From the NCBI GenBank assembly GCA_024516035.1, contig CM044965.1, positions 28,162,187-28,226,186 of the forward strand: a stretch of DNA of 64,000 bases. Reading direction: 5' to 3'. The notes beneath the pieces are model-generated. The model made no database searches and was not told the origin of the DNA. It saw only the letters and a list, made by a program, of their open reading frames with translations. Positions 46,701-57,300 of this stretch are shown piece by piece. How positions within the stretch are numbered: position 1 is the stretch's first letter; every line of letters starts with the position of its first letter. Made by a program: the position numbers and the translations under genes. Origin of the DNA: Bactericera cockerelli. Its lineage: Eukaryota > Arthropoda > Insecta > Hemiptera > Triozidae.

Positions 46701-49700
46701 GTTTTAATCTGCCAAAGTAATGGAAAACTCATAACATATTATAATAATATGCTTCATGGCCAATGAACATTTTTTTTTTTTTTTTTTATATAAATGTTAA
46801 TCATGTTTTATTTAAAATGTACAAATGAAATGTTTTTTAAAAGAAAAATAGTCGAGCTCACTTTGCATGCTCTTACTCTGAGGCATGGTGTTTAAAACTG
46901 CGTTCGAATTTCCCCTTTGGATCGACAAAGATATTTTTTGTCGAAAGAAGGTGCCTGCTCTGTTGTTTCCTGTGTGGTCAACCAACATTCTTGAAATTTT
47001 TGATATGAGTGCTTTTGCTGCGGGTCCAAACGCACCAAAAGTTTCCACTGCAACAGGAACGAAGTTATATTGCTGTCCAATCTCATCATATTTTTTCATC
47101 TTCTTTATCTCTGCATGTCTCGCTGCTTCACCTGGTCCATCTATGGAGTAACCAATATTGGATGCAGCCAACGTATCAACGCAGGTGACATCCCATACCA
47201 GTGCTTTTCCTTTTTCCCATGGCACCATAGTAATTCCATCTGGTCTTTTGCCGTCATTTCTGAACAAACCCGGTGGTTCTAAAATGGAAGGTATGTGACA
47301 GGTAGCCAAAGCTTGTTTGAGAATGGCATTCAAGTCACTGTGCCGATTAATTCTTGCCGAGTTTTTAACACAAATTAAGCCATGATGTCCTGTTGGATCC
47401 ACAGAAACACCACAGCGGCATGTATGAGGAATACAGATTTCTGAACCTAGTCTCAGGCTGATCACAATTCTGAGAGATACATCATCCAGGAAGCAACCGA
47501 CATTTGAGATTGGAATAGCGTGGATCCAGGCTCCTGACTCTTTAGTGCTCACTGACATTAATCGGACTTTATCTCTGGGTGTCATCAACTGAATTAGAGA
47601 GGAAACATTTTCAGAAATGATTGGTTCGTCCCAGTCCTTTTGCATGTTTGTCGTTGGGAGAGAATCACATTTACTCTTTTCGTGCCACTGTTGTACTGCA
47701 GTAAGACTGACTAATCCCAAATCAAAGTCTTTTCTGACCTGAGACACTAGAGAACTTACAGAAGAAATCGAAGCCAAGTAGGCAGGGAGAGCAATTTCTT
47801 CAGTAAGTCTGATACCCAAGCCACCAAACTTGACGGGTAGTGTTGCTTGTCTCCAAGTCAAATCTGTCATTGTGGTATTAGTGACTGTTTCAAAACCAGC
47901 CCGTATCATATCATCAAAGCTCTTCAGTTCATTCTTCCCAAACTCCCAGGCTTTGCAAGTTCTGAGGAGGTAGAGTAATTTAGGAAGACTCAGACAATTC
48001 TTCAACAGAAAGAAAGCATGGTGGGCATGCAAGTCAGATAAACGTGAAACCAGTGTCTTGATTTGTTCTTTTTTCTTATCGATTGCAGTAGGAACTCCCT
48101 CAGGGAAAAGTGGAGAGCCAAGTAGTTTCAGTTCGGTTTTAGAGGTAAACACTATATCAGGATGTTTTTGCAAGATCTTATTTTTCATTGAACTGTGTAG
48201 ATCGGCATTGTCAGTTTTAAAATGAATCTCACATTTCTTCATATTCAAAGTCAATCCAAGAGAACTACCAGCTTTTATAATGGAATCCAAGTCATTCATG
48301 ACCAGATGAAGGGGTCCACCTAAAGATCCATCATCCAAATACCACAGGTTCAGAGGGGCTTGGCATGAAGTGATGATCTTGTGTATTGCAATACAAAATA
48401 AAACACATCCAAGAGGATCACCTTGTTGAACACCGCGAGCGGAGGAAATGGACACATCTTGAAATAATAGGTGAGACGGATTTCTGTAAAGTTGCTCGAT
48501 GAAGGGAAAGTATTCAGGGAAGTAATTGTTCACTTCAAGTAACATGTTATCACGAAATAACTCGTTAAAAGCATTCTTGAAATCCAGTTTCAACAAAACT
48601 TCATCATGTTTACCATCTTCTAAGAAGTCTCTAGTGGCATGAACAACTACTTCAGCGCCTTTAGGTGTACCATAACCAAATTGATGGGGACGAAGAACAG
48701 AACCCATGGAGTTCATCAAGCGTTTGCTGACAATCTTGCCTAAAATTCTTCGTAGAACGGTGCCAACAGCAATAGGTCTGATGCTCTCATCAGGTTTCAA
48801 CAAGGCAATCAATCTTGCTCCATATAAAACTGGACAAACTGAGTCTGGAATCAAGCCTTTAAGACCAAGAGTCAGAAGCTGACTCATAGTCATGAGGAAA
48901 TGTTTGATGGATTGTTCTGTTGTGCCACTCATCATATCCTTCAAATGTTGAGGTTGCAAACCGTCAAATCCACCAGAAGAACCATTTGGAAAACTTCTAA
49001 TTGCGTCTTCAATTTCTTTTAAAGTTATATCTGGTGTGGGAATAGGGCATGAAGAAGGAGAAGGAAAATTTGAAAAATCTTGTTCCTTGGGATGTTTTTC
49101 CTTTAACTGATTTACCACATTTTCTGTGTGTGGAGCGATAATGTTCTGGGAGGAAAGAACACGCACAGCACCTTTTACGTCACCATCATTTATTTTTGCT
49201 TCCACAATGTCTTTGATTTTCACCTCATGAGACTTGTTGTGCAGTGGACCTGTGGAGGATGGTTGGGACCCAGAGGAATCATTGCTCGCTGCATTGATGT
49301 TGATTTTTACTTTCGAAGTCAAACTAGATGGGTTACTTTTTTCAGACGCTGGTTTCTTGAAGGCAGCATATGGAAACAGTAAAATCTTTTTCCAAGCTGA
49401 AGTGGTATTTTCTTCAACACATTGAGCTAGTGAGTCAGTAAAAGATGAGATTGCAAGTTGTCTGGCACCTCTGGGAATTCTTTTCAGAATTAAGGTGTTG
49501 TTTCGTGCTTCTTTTATATCAGTCAAGAGATCAGATTCAGCATTTTCTTCTGATAAAGGATACGTATTCTGAGATGAGTTTTCAATTCTGATGTAACATG
49601 TAACCTGTCACATAAAATCAGCCATTTCGAATAGACTGGAACTCAGAGCAAATCACAACAATAACAAATTATTTATTCTTCATTAGTTTAACATGTTTTT

Positions 49701-51171
49701 GAAGGTGATCATGGTCGCCATATTGGATAGCTGTTATCAGTTTATTTACGTGACAGGTTAGAGGCATTACCAGTTCTCCATTAGTTATCCCTCCATGTTT
49801 AGAAAAATATTAAAAAAAAAAAAAAAAAAAAAAGGTAATTTTGACCCGGAACCGCTTTCGCATGACTTCAGGAGACTTTACCCTTACATCCATGTCATTC
49901 CGGAAAACGAAAAACTCGGTTAGAATGTTCCGCTCAGGCCGGGATTAGAACCCGCAACCTCCGGGTCAGACACCAATGCTTTTAACCACTGGGCCACGGA
50001 GGTCGAAAATATCGGAACTGATTTTCTCACTTCGAAGCACTCCTTTACACTAAGGTTGAACAACGTCGACCCTACTCAAGCGGTATAAGACAGAGTAAAA
50101 GAAGAAGAAGAAGGAATTTGCACTCACTTGAAGTAGAGATCGGCCCCAGGTAGATGACTCCTGGGCTCATTGGCCACGGACCACATCACAGTGCTGGGTC
50201 GATTCTTGTCCCGTCTGATCAGCTCCTCCAAGGAGTCCTTGTGCTTCTGTAGCAGCGTCTCGGAGAAGTTCCTGTGAAGACGCAATACATACTATTAGAC
50301 ACATGTGCACTGGTTTGCCTGGGAATTGCCAACATCACGAGGTAAGTTTCGATTTTGAATGGTCACCCATCCAAGTCTTAAACTTGCTGGACGTTACTTT
50401 ACTTCAGAGACAGAACGAGAACTGGTGTCTTCAAAGAATAAACCATCTGCATTGGTAGTCAAGTGGTTAACGCGATAGTCTGGTAATCCAGTTGGCGTAG
50501 AGATCCGTTGGTTCAAATCCCACCCAGTGCATGAATTTTCCTCATGAATTTGAGTTTGTGACCACATAATAGTAAGACTCTGAGTGTTAGGTGGTAGAAA
50601 ATGATTTGAGCATTAACCTTGCCTGGTGGTTACCTTCCACTAGAGTGTTATTATCAGGTATTATTAGACTCACCGACTTCAGTAGTTCGATCCAGGTGCG
50701 TAGCTAGAGCGAGAAACCCCCCCCCCCCTCGAAATTTCAAGAAATCCCTGATAAAAGTATGCAAGGCAAAAAATGTTATGGTACATCCAGCCCTCAGAAC
50801 CCGAGACTTGCACAGCTTGACACACAAGCTACATCAAGATTCTCAAACCAGTGCATGAATTTTTCCTCATTAATTTGAGTTTGTGACCACATAATAATAA
50901 GACTCTGAGGGTTAGGTGGTAGAAAATGCTTTCAGCATTAACCTCGCCTGGTGGTTACCTTCCACTAAAGAGTATTATTATTATTATTATTAACTTACTC
51001 AACATCCACAGCCGGACACTCGTTGATAATCATGATGCCCTGCTGGTCTGCAAAGTCCATGATCTCCTCAGCATAAGGATAGTGAGAAGTTCTGTAGGCG
51101 TTAGCCCCCACCCACTTGATGAGCTCGTAGTCCTTCGTGACAAGAGCTAGGTCCAAGCCTTTGCCGCGGAT
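37749..51171 (-). CDS. GUSB: Beta-glucuronidase, C-terminal half (5' partial), with alternative exons
   Basis: Glycoside hydrolase family 2 enzyme that removes glucuronic acid from glycosaminoglycans and conjugates, normally lysosomal. Exons in transcript order: 50999-51171, 50128-50271, then 46230-46314 or 44673-44757, 43743-43919, 41312-41450, 38551-38641, 37749-37833. Phases match and give 297 aa. Visible family landmarks are [28 protein letters not shown], the acid/base glutamate in MWSVANEP, the nucleophile glutamate in [17 protein letters not shown]-like EMIWNFADF, and [14 protein letters not shown]. The C-terminus ends AANVAHNEL. The first exon starts at an acceptor. The signal peptide, sugar-binding and immunoglobulin-like domains (about 350 residues) are absent, with no candidate exons found up to 54.2 kb or on the minus strand beyond. 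They may lie past the window or the assembly may be rearranged. Confidence 0.93.
38120..38380 (+). repeat. Dispersed repeat, family H
   Basis: It shares GATGGTTGATCGCACATAGA, GGCTGGAGACCATCACTCA and GTAGCCAAGCTGGCTACAAC with 4345, 52690 and part of 58150. The structure resembles a SINE body and the class is unproven. Confidence 0.5.
38818..40660. mobile_element. 1.84-kb non-autonomous DNA transposon with 8-bp target duplication
   Basis: The ends are CATGCGCGGATATAG and its exact reverse complement. They are flanked by a perfect 8-base duplication CTCATTGG (38810-38817, 40661-40668). It inserted into a SINE B whose halves remain at 38788-38809 and 40669-40709. Inside are a CA-rich repeat (38905-39160), two or three diverged blocks with CACCCATCCATTT, and about 12 copies of a 70-bp unit (39715-40570; TTAGTCTTAGAATTGGGAAT). 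No transposase is present. Eight-base duplications fit the hAT or P superfamilies. Long open frames across the CA repeat on both strands are artefacts. Confidence 0.85.
40700..41135 (+). repeat. Retroposon 3' end with (AAT)n tail
   Basis: It has a GC-rich upstream part (CACCCCCGAGAGGGTGTTAC, CCTGGTGTTCTTCTGTTCAC) and an AT-rich 3' part ending CTAATAAAGAATTATATAAT with (AAT)n. It is the plus-strand relative of 3470 and 35610. Confidence 0.5.
41625..41770 (-). repeat. Inverted fragment of the CTTTCCTTATC-family repeat
   Basis: On the minus strand it contains GAGAACAACATTTTCTTGGA and TTTGATATCTTGAAC in the order seen at 3120-3195. Immediately beyond it the 26-bp array begins. Confidence 0.5.
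41800..43675 (-). repeat. 26-bp minisatellite of a beta-glucuronidase donor, about 72 copies
   Basis: The unit on the minus strand is ACTGGGCTACACATT|GTAAG followed by TATATG. Its first 15 bases equal the end of the nucleophile exon (TGLHI codons, 43743-43757) and the rest is a near-perfect 5' splice site. Copies vary by single substitutions (CTAGCCC, AGTACAG, AGTCCAG) arranged in higher-order blocks. The true exon is separated from the array by a 62-base insertion. Confidence 0.95.
43676..43737 (-). repeat. Short poly(A) insertion next to a beta-glucuronidase donor
   Basis: About 62 bases interrupt the last array unit between CATATA and CTTACAATG. On the minus (sense) strand it reads GGACGGTCCCTGGGACAAG..., then TTTAATAAAAAT and A-runs, like a truncated retroposon. 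It leaves GTAAG of the true donor intact but changes the following bases, and puts a sense AATAAA about 35 bases after the exon. Confidence 0.65.
44200..44325 (-). repeat. tRNA-headed SINE, family E
   Basis: Minus-strand copy: head with GGCGGCGGACTTGTAACCTG and GGTTCAAGTCCTGGTTTCA, then the AAAGCTAGTTTGAGTAG body. Confidence 0.65.
44384..44648 (+). repeat. 5S-rRNA-derived SINE, best-preserved head
   Basis: The head GCGTTGAATGCACCGATTCTC and GATCACCGAAGTTAAGCAAC matches the central part of an arthropod 5S rRNA gene, including the A-box region. It is followed by the common body, with the 3' part duplicated (AACATCCCCGTCGTGATAT occurs twice). It ends 24 bases before the exon at 44673. Confidence 0.8.
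44673..44757 (-). CDS. GUSB: Beta-glucuronidase alternative exon A (85 nt)
   Basis: It encodes [20 protein letters not shown] and ends ...DQDQL, preceded by one base completing Lys. The acceptor is preceded by a long (CT)n tract (GA repeat 44758-44800 on the plus strand) and the donor is GTGAGTC. It has the same length, phase and position in the protein as exon B at 46230, with 10 of 28 residues identical. It is homologous to the SLDPSRP region of the family. Confidence 0.88.
44815..46229. other. Intron between the two alternative exons, no gene seen
   Basis: Mostly unique AT-rich sequence after a GA microsatellite at its start. I looked for further copies of the duplicated exon and found none. 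Confidence 0.5.
46230..46314 (-). CDS. GUSB: Beta-glucuronidase alternative exon B (85 nt)
   Basis: It encodes [14 protein letters not shown] and then a stretch ending NYNVAIEKA, with acceptor CTGTTCTAACAG and donor GTAAGGCC. Like exon A it begins with one base completing a Lys codon and ends in phase 0. Using both exons, or neither, would shift the frame. NYN in this exon is closer to the SNSNY of vertebrate enzymes than exon A is. Confidence 0.88.
46771..49607 (-). mobile_element. Non-LTR-type retroelement with intact reverse transcriptase ORF
   Basis: One frame is open from 49607 to the stop at 46812. It has RT motifs [20 protein letters not shown] (motif A Asp), GVQQGDPLG (B), WYLDD (C) and [10 protein letters not shown] (D). 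The C-terminal region has a zinc-like CRCG...GHHGLIC block, RINRHSDLN and [12 protein letters not shown]...VWDVTCVD, which resembles a restriction-like endonuclease as in R2/CRE-type elements. Catalytic residues look intact. The frame has no ATG before about residue 195 (the apparent start at 49526 is TTG), so the 5' end is truncated, spliced or uses another start. After the stop come AAATAAAACATG and a poly(A) (plus T-run at about 46770-46788). It lies in a beta-glucuronidase intron in the same orientation. Confidence 0.88.
49833..50005 (-). repeat. tRNA-headed SINE, family C
   Basis: Minus-strand copy: head CCGTGGCCCAGTGGTTAAAA with GGTTGCGGGTTCTAATC, body, and an A-run at 49811-49833 on the plus strand beside its 3' end. 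Confidence 0.65.
50330..50440 (-). repeat. 5S-rRNA-derived SINE head
   Basis: The minus strand reads ACCAGTTCTCGTTCTGTCTC, GTAACGTCCAGCAAG and GACTTGGATGGGTGACC. The head is well kept and the body truncated. Confidence 0.6.
50449..50658 (+). repeat. tRNA-headed SINE, family A, full copy
   Basis: It runs from GCATTGGTAGTCAAGTGGTT through GGTTCAAATCCCACCCAGTG and the body to an ATTATT tail. Confidence 0.75.
50840..50992 (+). repeat. SINE family A 3' part, tail at a splice donor
   Basis: It starts in the B-box region (CCAGTGCATGAATTTTTCC) and ends with (ATT)n at 50970-50991. The tail reaches within about 8 bases of the exon boundary at 50999, so the donor GTAAGTTAATAAT is partly made from it. 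Confidence 0.7.
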
Positions 51172-51224
51172 CTGAAATCAGATTACAATGTATTACTTTC
51201 GATAAATTTCTAATATAAGAAATC

Positions 51225-51760
51225 GGAAGCATTGTGTCGTTTTTTTTTGCTCCGATTACATTTTTTTTCATATTTCTGGACGTTTTTAAAAAAATATTTT
51301 CGGTGTATTCTTTTTAAAAAGCTTTTCCGCCTTGCCCATTTTCTAGCAACTTTGGTTTTGTGTCTGTCTATCGGTCGGTCTGTCTCTCTGTCGGTCTGTC
51401 TCTCGGTCTGTCTGTCTGTCTGTCCGTCGGTTACGGGCAAATCTCACATTCCTTGTTACGGGCAAATCTCAGAAACGACTGAACGGATTTCGAGGAAATT
51501 TTGTAAACATAAAGGAGACATTCTGTAGATGGTCCCATTTTAAATTCATCAACTTCGCACTAGCGGTTCTTGGTGATAGAGACCATGCACCTGACCACTA
51601 ACTTTTTACTTAAACGCTTATATCTCGTTAACGGTACATCCGATTTTGATGACATTTTGAATGTATATGCGTATTAGCGTTTTACATGGTGAATTTGTAA
51701 TTATTTTTAAAATAAATTTTGATTTAGCTCAGAGAGCTTGAAAAATTCAGATGTTTCCTC
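51225..51760 (+). repeat. Dispersed repeat, family L
   Basis: It has a TCTGTC-rich block, then TTACGGGCAAATCTCAGAAA and GATGGTCCCATTTTAAATTC. A related copy is at 54800-55400 in the next gene. A 98-codon open frame over the TCTG repeats is incidental. Confidence 0.5.
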
Positions 51761-51937
51761 CTCTTTTTTTTACTTTACGCTATGAAGGATTTTTTTCATT
51801 TTTTTTTTTCTCTCACACCAGTCGAAAGAACACGTCATTACACAGGCTCTAAAACTGAAATAATCGTGTTTACAATTTTTGTATCATACGCCGTTATTCC
51901 AGACACCCATTCAATTTGTTTTGTTCTGTACTTGTAT

Positions 51938-52147
51938 AATAATAATAATAATAATAATATCGCCTTATTTATACTGCCCGATTAGGACTATTAAAGTCCT
52001 ATTATTCCAGCAGTAAGCCATATTATTATGTGGTAAAAATCCCAAATGGGAGGATAACTTGTCATGTCCCGGCTGGGTTTCGAACCCACGACCTCTAGAA
52101 TCTTTGGATTCACAGAGTGCCGCCTTTACCACTGAGCTACCGGGACA
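51938..52147 (-). repeat. tRNA-headed SINE, family B, full copy
   Basis: Head on the minus strand TCCCGGTAGCTCAGTGGTAA with GTGGGTTTCGAAACCCAGC-like B box, the usual body, and an (ATT)n tail at 51938-51960. Confidence 0.75.
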
Positions 52148-52289
52148 GACTATGTGTGTGATGCGTGATCTACTCATACCTCGTGTGGAAATATGAGTTG
52201 CTATTTGTATTGATAGTGACCAGAGGCGACATTGCGAGAAAGAATGTTATTTGAAAAAAAAGACAAGATTTTCGTTCGGTGATGAATGT

Positions 52290-52950
52290 TTTTGGGGTTT
52301 AACGTCGCTTTTAACTGCATGATGATATGATCACGACGGGGGTTTTACCCTCTATTCGTTGGAAACTTAGAAAAGGAATGTCAATTCTAGATTTCCCTGT
52401 ATTCATAATTTTATTTTCACTTCTAGAAACACAATGTTTCTATAGAAGATACTCGCTTGCCATGCGAAAGGTCCCGTGTTTGAAACCCAGAGGCGATATT
52501 TTGTATTCAAAATTTGATTATAGGTAGTTGTTGGTATAGGATACCTTCCGGTGAGCTCGTGTTGATCCAGCACCTAAATGGGAAGTATTGTGTCACTTCT
52601 CGCCCATCAGAGGAGAGGCATACTAAGGGATGGGCAAGCTTCAGCACAGTCCACATGCGTCTACAAACTCTACAGTAGCTACTGTTTAATGGCTAGGGGG
52701 GACGTTAAGCAGGGAGAAGAGCAGTGTCTCGCTAGAGGACTGTAAACAAAGAACTGACTAGTCAGCCCTTAAAATCCAGGTTAGCTTGCAGTTTACTAAG
52801 GGTTTAATGGCTTATAAAGAAAAATTCCAACTCCTTACGATGTTTGTTCGCAAAAAAAAGTGGTTCACGGGACCAGCCAACATTGAAATAAAGTTGTCAG
52901 GAGACCATCATTACCCCCTCCAGCTGTAGTCAAGCTGGTTACAACAACAA
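52290..52950. repeat. Repeat mosaic: 5S-SINE body, SINE D, family H
   Basis: 52290-52375 is a minus-strand 5S-SINE body (GAATAGAGGGTAAAACCCCC on the minus strand). 52440-52690 is a plus-strand SINE D without a clean A box. 52690-52950 is family H, ending CTGTAGTCAAGCTGGTTACA. Confidence 0.55.
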
Positions 52951-53545
52951 AAACAATGACTGCGCATTAAAAAATACCATGAAAAACAGTTGTGAGGAAA
53001 TCTGCAGGGTGTCAACTTTAATTTACTGCTCAATGAGTAACAAGTGTAATTGCTACCAAACAGAATTCTTGTTAATCATCAACATTGCCACATCTATGAG
53101 CTCTCAGTAGCAGCGCTTCACTTACAAACAATTCACTATATTATCAGGTAGCATTATCAGAGGGCAAAGATTAGAATGTTATAGACCTCTCTTTAAATAA
53201 ATGTTAAAAAAAAAGAATTATCAGGATTTGATTATCATCATTTTATGAATAATTTATGTATAATAATAAAATAAAATCAAAATAAATCAAAATTAATTTT
53301 CGAGTATTCAGTGAAAACAATAAAATTGTTCAGTGCATAATGCAGGACAGTTAGGTGTTCTGTGGGGTGTTGGACTGTTGGTACAGAAGAATATAATTAT
53401 TTTACCTTAACTATGGTAGAATTCTCATGACGTGGTTGACTATTACGAGAAGACTGAAGTATCAGCCTATTGTGTCTTTCGTAGAGAACAATGAAGGAAA
53501 AAGAACCTTCATTCTTCATTATTTTCATAAATTACCTTTGTATCT
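52951..53545. other. Intergenic, no gene seen
   Basis: AT-rich and unassigned. I searched it on the minus strand for missing beta-glucuronidase exons without success. Confidence 0.45.
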
Positions 53546-53549
53546 ATTA

Positions 53550-53835
53550 GTGGTTAAGCACTGAGTGGTTAGGTCCCGGCTTCGATCCCCCGAGCCGACC
53601 AAACAAAATGTACTCTAAATTCGGTTAGTTATTTATAAGGAACACCTTCCGGCGCGCTTGTGTTGACCCAGCACCAAAATGGGAAATACTGTGTCACTTC
53701 TCGCCCATCAAAGGAGAGGCATACTACGGGATGGCAAGCTACAACACATACCACAAGCGTCTAAAATAGCTCCTGTTTCATGGCTACCTACGAAATAAAA
53801 GAGGCTGTGAAATACTAATCTTTATTTAAAAAAAA
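53550..53835 (+). repeat. tRNA-headed SINE, family D
   Basis: A degraded head (GTGGTTAAGCACTGAGTGGT) is followed by the body CACCAAAATGGGAAATACTG and CGCCCATCAAAGGAGAGGCA, ending GTGAAATACTAATC plus a short A-run. Confidence 0.65.
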
Positions 53836-54314
53836 GATGAGTGTTTCACAGCCTTCCAGTCATCGAATCTACGTTCAACATTTCCATCCTTAGTTTGATT
53901 ATTTCTTTAGCCGAGTATTTTCATCCATTACCTTTCTTCTAGATATTAATCTGCTATTTCTCTTGCCCTACCAGTCAACATTTCCATCCTCTCCTCAGTT
54001 CTATTAACTTCTTTAGCAGAGTTTGTCTTTGACTCGTTAGGGAAACAGGAAAAATACAAGAGAAAATGACGAAGGCATTCTTTTTCACACCCAGGTTAAC
54101 TGTATAGAAAATGTAAATAAAGCTTTATCTGACTTGTAGTATACAAAAAAATATGTATTGTATGTAATTTATATTAATATAAAAAATCACCAAAATGAGT
54201 TACCACTTTGAAATATTTTCCGCAGCAATTTTCATATATTTTGAAAGTTCTTTTTACATTTTTGAAAGTTTTGTCGTGTGTATGAACTTCCCAAAGAAAC
54301 CAGCAAGACCTGTC

Positions 54315-57300
54315 ATGGTGTCACGATATTTCTTGATCCTGCTCCTTGCGTCAGCTGTCTCCTATACATTTTCAATGCAGGATTTCTACGGGCCAGACAT
54401 CGACAATGAAAAGTTCACACGACACCAAAGTCCATTTCTTCTGGTGGCCAATGGCTCTAAAAAGATAGAACTGGACAAGTATTTTACCCTTGGCGAGCTG
54501 GAAAATCTGATATTTGAATTAGAAGATAATTATCCAGACATTGCGCGTGCACAGGACCTGGGGGTTAGTGTGATTGGAAGAGAGCTTTGGATGTTGAGAA
54601 TCACCCATAATATCACGCAGGAAAGGAAGAGAATGAAGCCCTCATTCAAGTTTGTGGCGAACATACATGGGGATGATGCCGTTGGTTACGCCTTGCTGGT
54701 AAGTAATACTTACGGTAATTTCAAATATAACAAATCTATTTTTTTAATTAGTAAAGAAGAAAATAAAAAAAAAAAAAAAAAAAAATTCACAGCTTTAATT
54801 TTTTTCCCTCGTATTTCTTGACGTTTCATAACCTCCGGAGCAACTTTAGTTTTGAGTCTGTCTGTCGGTCTGTTCTACATATTACGAGTATGTATGCATT
54901 CCTTGTAACGCGCAAATCTCAGGAGAATTATTGTAGATGGTCCCATTTTAAAATCATGAACTTCGCACTAGTGGTTCTTCGTAATAGAGACCATGCACAC
55001 GCGCCTGACCAATGACCATTCCAGATTTGCTATGAAAATTTACTTCTCAGTTAATGATATTTGAGTTGTTTTTCTATCTTAAGCTTTTCAATTTTGCGTA
55101 AATTATAGGCGGTTATTTTAGCGGGTAGGATGTAGCGTTTATGATTATATGTATGTAGATCAGTTGTGGGAGTGATATTGACGTTTTATTGACTGATATC
55201 TCGTGAACGATAAGAGACATTGAAAAAAATAGAGCAAAATCGTCCTTTATGATAATTTTACACATTTTTCATAATATAGTGTATTTCCATTTGTGACAGA
55301 TTTCAAATCTCATAATGAGTTTTATAAATTTCTAATTTTTTTTCCAATTTAATGATGAAACCAAAGTATTTTTTCTTCTCAATCACAATAGAGAGTCGTG
55401 TGATGTTGACAAAAGTTTGTTCCATTAAAAAATAGGGTCAAATCCAATAAATAAAAACATATTTTTCAGCTAGAAAATGGGTATTCCAATATATGGGCAT
55501 TTAAAAATGGTTCATAATCAATGGCGGACCCTGTAGAACACAGCAGTTAATGTAATGAGTAATTTGTTAACAATATGCGCAGTTTTTTTTCTTTTTGCGA
55601 ACCAATTAGAGTACTACATAAGTACACCTATGTTCATATACTATTGCAGATACATGTGTAAGTAAACCTACATATTAGGTAGTTCATTCCAGATGGTTTA
55701 AAAAGTAAAGCCTTGTAGGACTAGCTGGGTGATTGTTAAGTCTTGGGTTCTCTAGCATGATGATTCTACAAGTCATGTAAAATTTAGAAACTCAGACAGA
55801 TGAAACTGTAATTAGCTAAGCCTAGCAAGAAATTTTGTAAAAATTGAACTTTAAGATGAACTCCATGAAGTAGTTTTGTAGAATCCTTGAGAAAATATAT
55901 TTGAGTTCAGTAATAAAATTTGGTGATCGTGAAAGCTAAGGGAGCCGCACTGTGGTAAAAGATCTACAAAGGGCCAACAAAAAGGGCCGGTTGATATTTT
56001 TTAATTAAAACCTATCGAGTGGGGTATTGAATGATGTACTCATACTTGGTCTCCATGTAACTCATTCTTGATGGAACATTTATAATGCGACAGTTGAATT
56101 GAATGAAAGGTCTTCATGTACTCATTCTTGATGGAACATTTATAATGCGATAGTTGAATTGAATGAAAGGTCTCGATGTACTCATTATTGATTGAACATT
56201 TATAATGCGATAGTTGAATTGAATGAAAGGTCTCCATGTACTCATTCTTGATGGAACATTTATAATGCGATAGTTGAATTGAATGAAAGGTCTCCATGTA
56301 CTCATTATTGATTGAACATTTATAATGCGATAGTTGAATCTGTGTGAGGTTTACAGACAGTTCACAGAACCATTAGTTTACATCGAGAAACATATATGTA
56401 AAGATAAGAAGAAGGTTCGTTAAAACCGAAGTGTGCAGGGTTGGAATTTATGGGAAACATGGAATAGCAAAGAGAGAAGAAAAAAGATTGCTTGCTTTTG
56501 AGGTTCAGTATTGGCAAAGAGTATAGAAAATAAGTTGGATAGATTACCTAACAAATGACGATATATTCAGAAGAATAAGGAAAAAAAAAAAGTTTACTAG
56601 AATATGTTTTGAGAGAAAAAAGATTGAATTTCATAGGACATTCCTTGAGACACAATGGACTTGTGACTATAGTGATCTAAAGAATGATAGAGGGGAAAAC
56701 ACAAGGGTTAGACTGCCACTAGAATACATTCAAAAATATGTAAGGGCGAAATCAATAGACGTTTTTGTAATACCTCTGTGGCGCTAAGTCACGGATTGCG
56801 TACTGTGTAAGGTAGGGAAAACCGACACTTAGCAAGGACTTAAGTTATTGATGTTGTCTATTAATGTAACTACATATATGACATGGAGAGGAAAGCACAG
56901 AATCGGGATGAATGGAGAGTTGCTTGAAAACAGGCAAATGGCTGTTGACTTATGATAATGATCATGTTCCAGGTCTCTCTCATGCAATACCTGGTTTACA
57001 GCGATGGTTACGATGAGCGAATCACCAGCATGTTGGAGGAGATCGATATCTATATCATTCCCACTCTTAACCCAGATGGGTTCAACAGATCCAAGGAGGG
57101 AGTTTGTGAGTCCCAAGACGGCAGATTCAACGCGAATCAAGTAGATCTTGATCATAACTTCGCTGATAGTGTCTTTGACCCTAAATTCCTGCAAGTTTCA
57201 TCAATTTTACCCTTCATATTTCTTCATCTGTTCCCCCACTCTTACCTCTCACTCTTCTTCATCTGTTCCCCCACTCTTACCTCTCACTCTTCTTCATCTG

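Noticed and set aside
51232..51528. 98-codon frame with CLSVCLSVCLSVCP repeats
   Set aside because: Translation of TCTG repeats within dispersed repeat L.
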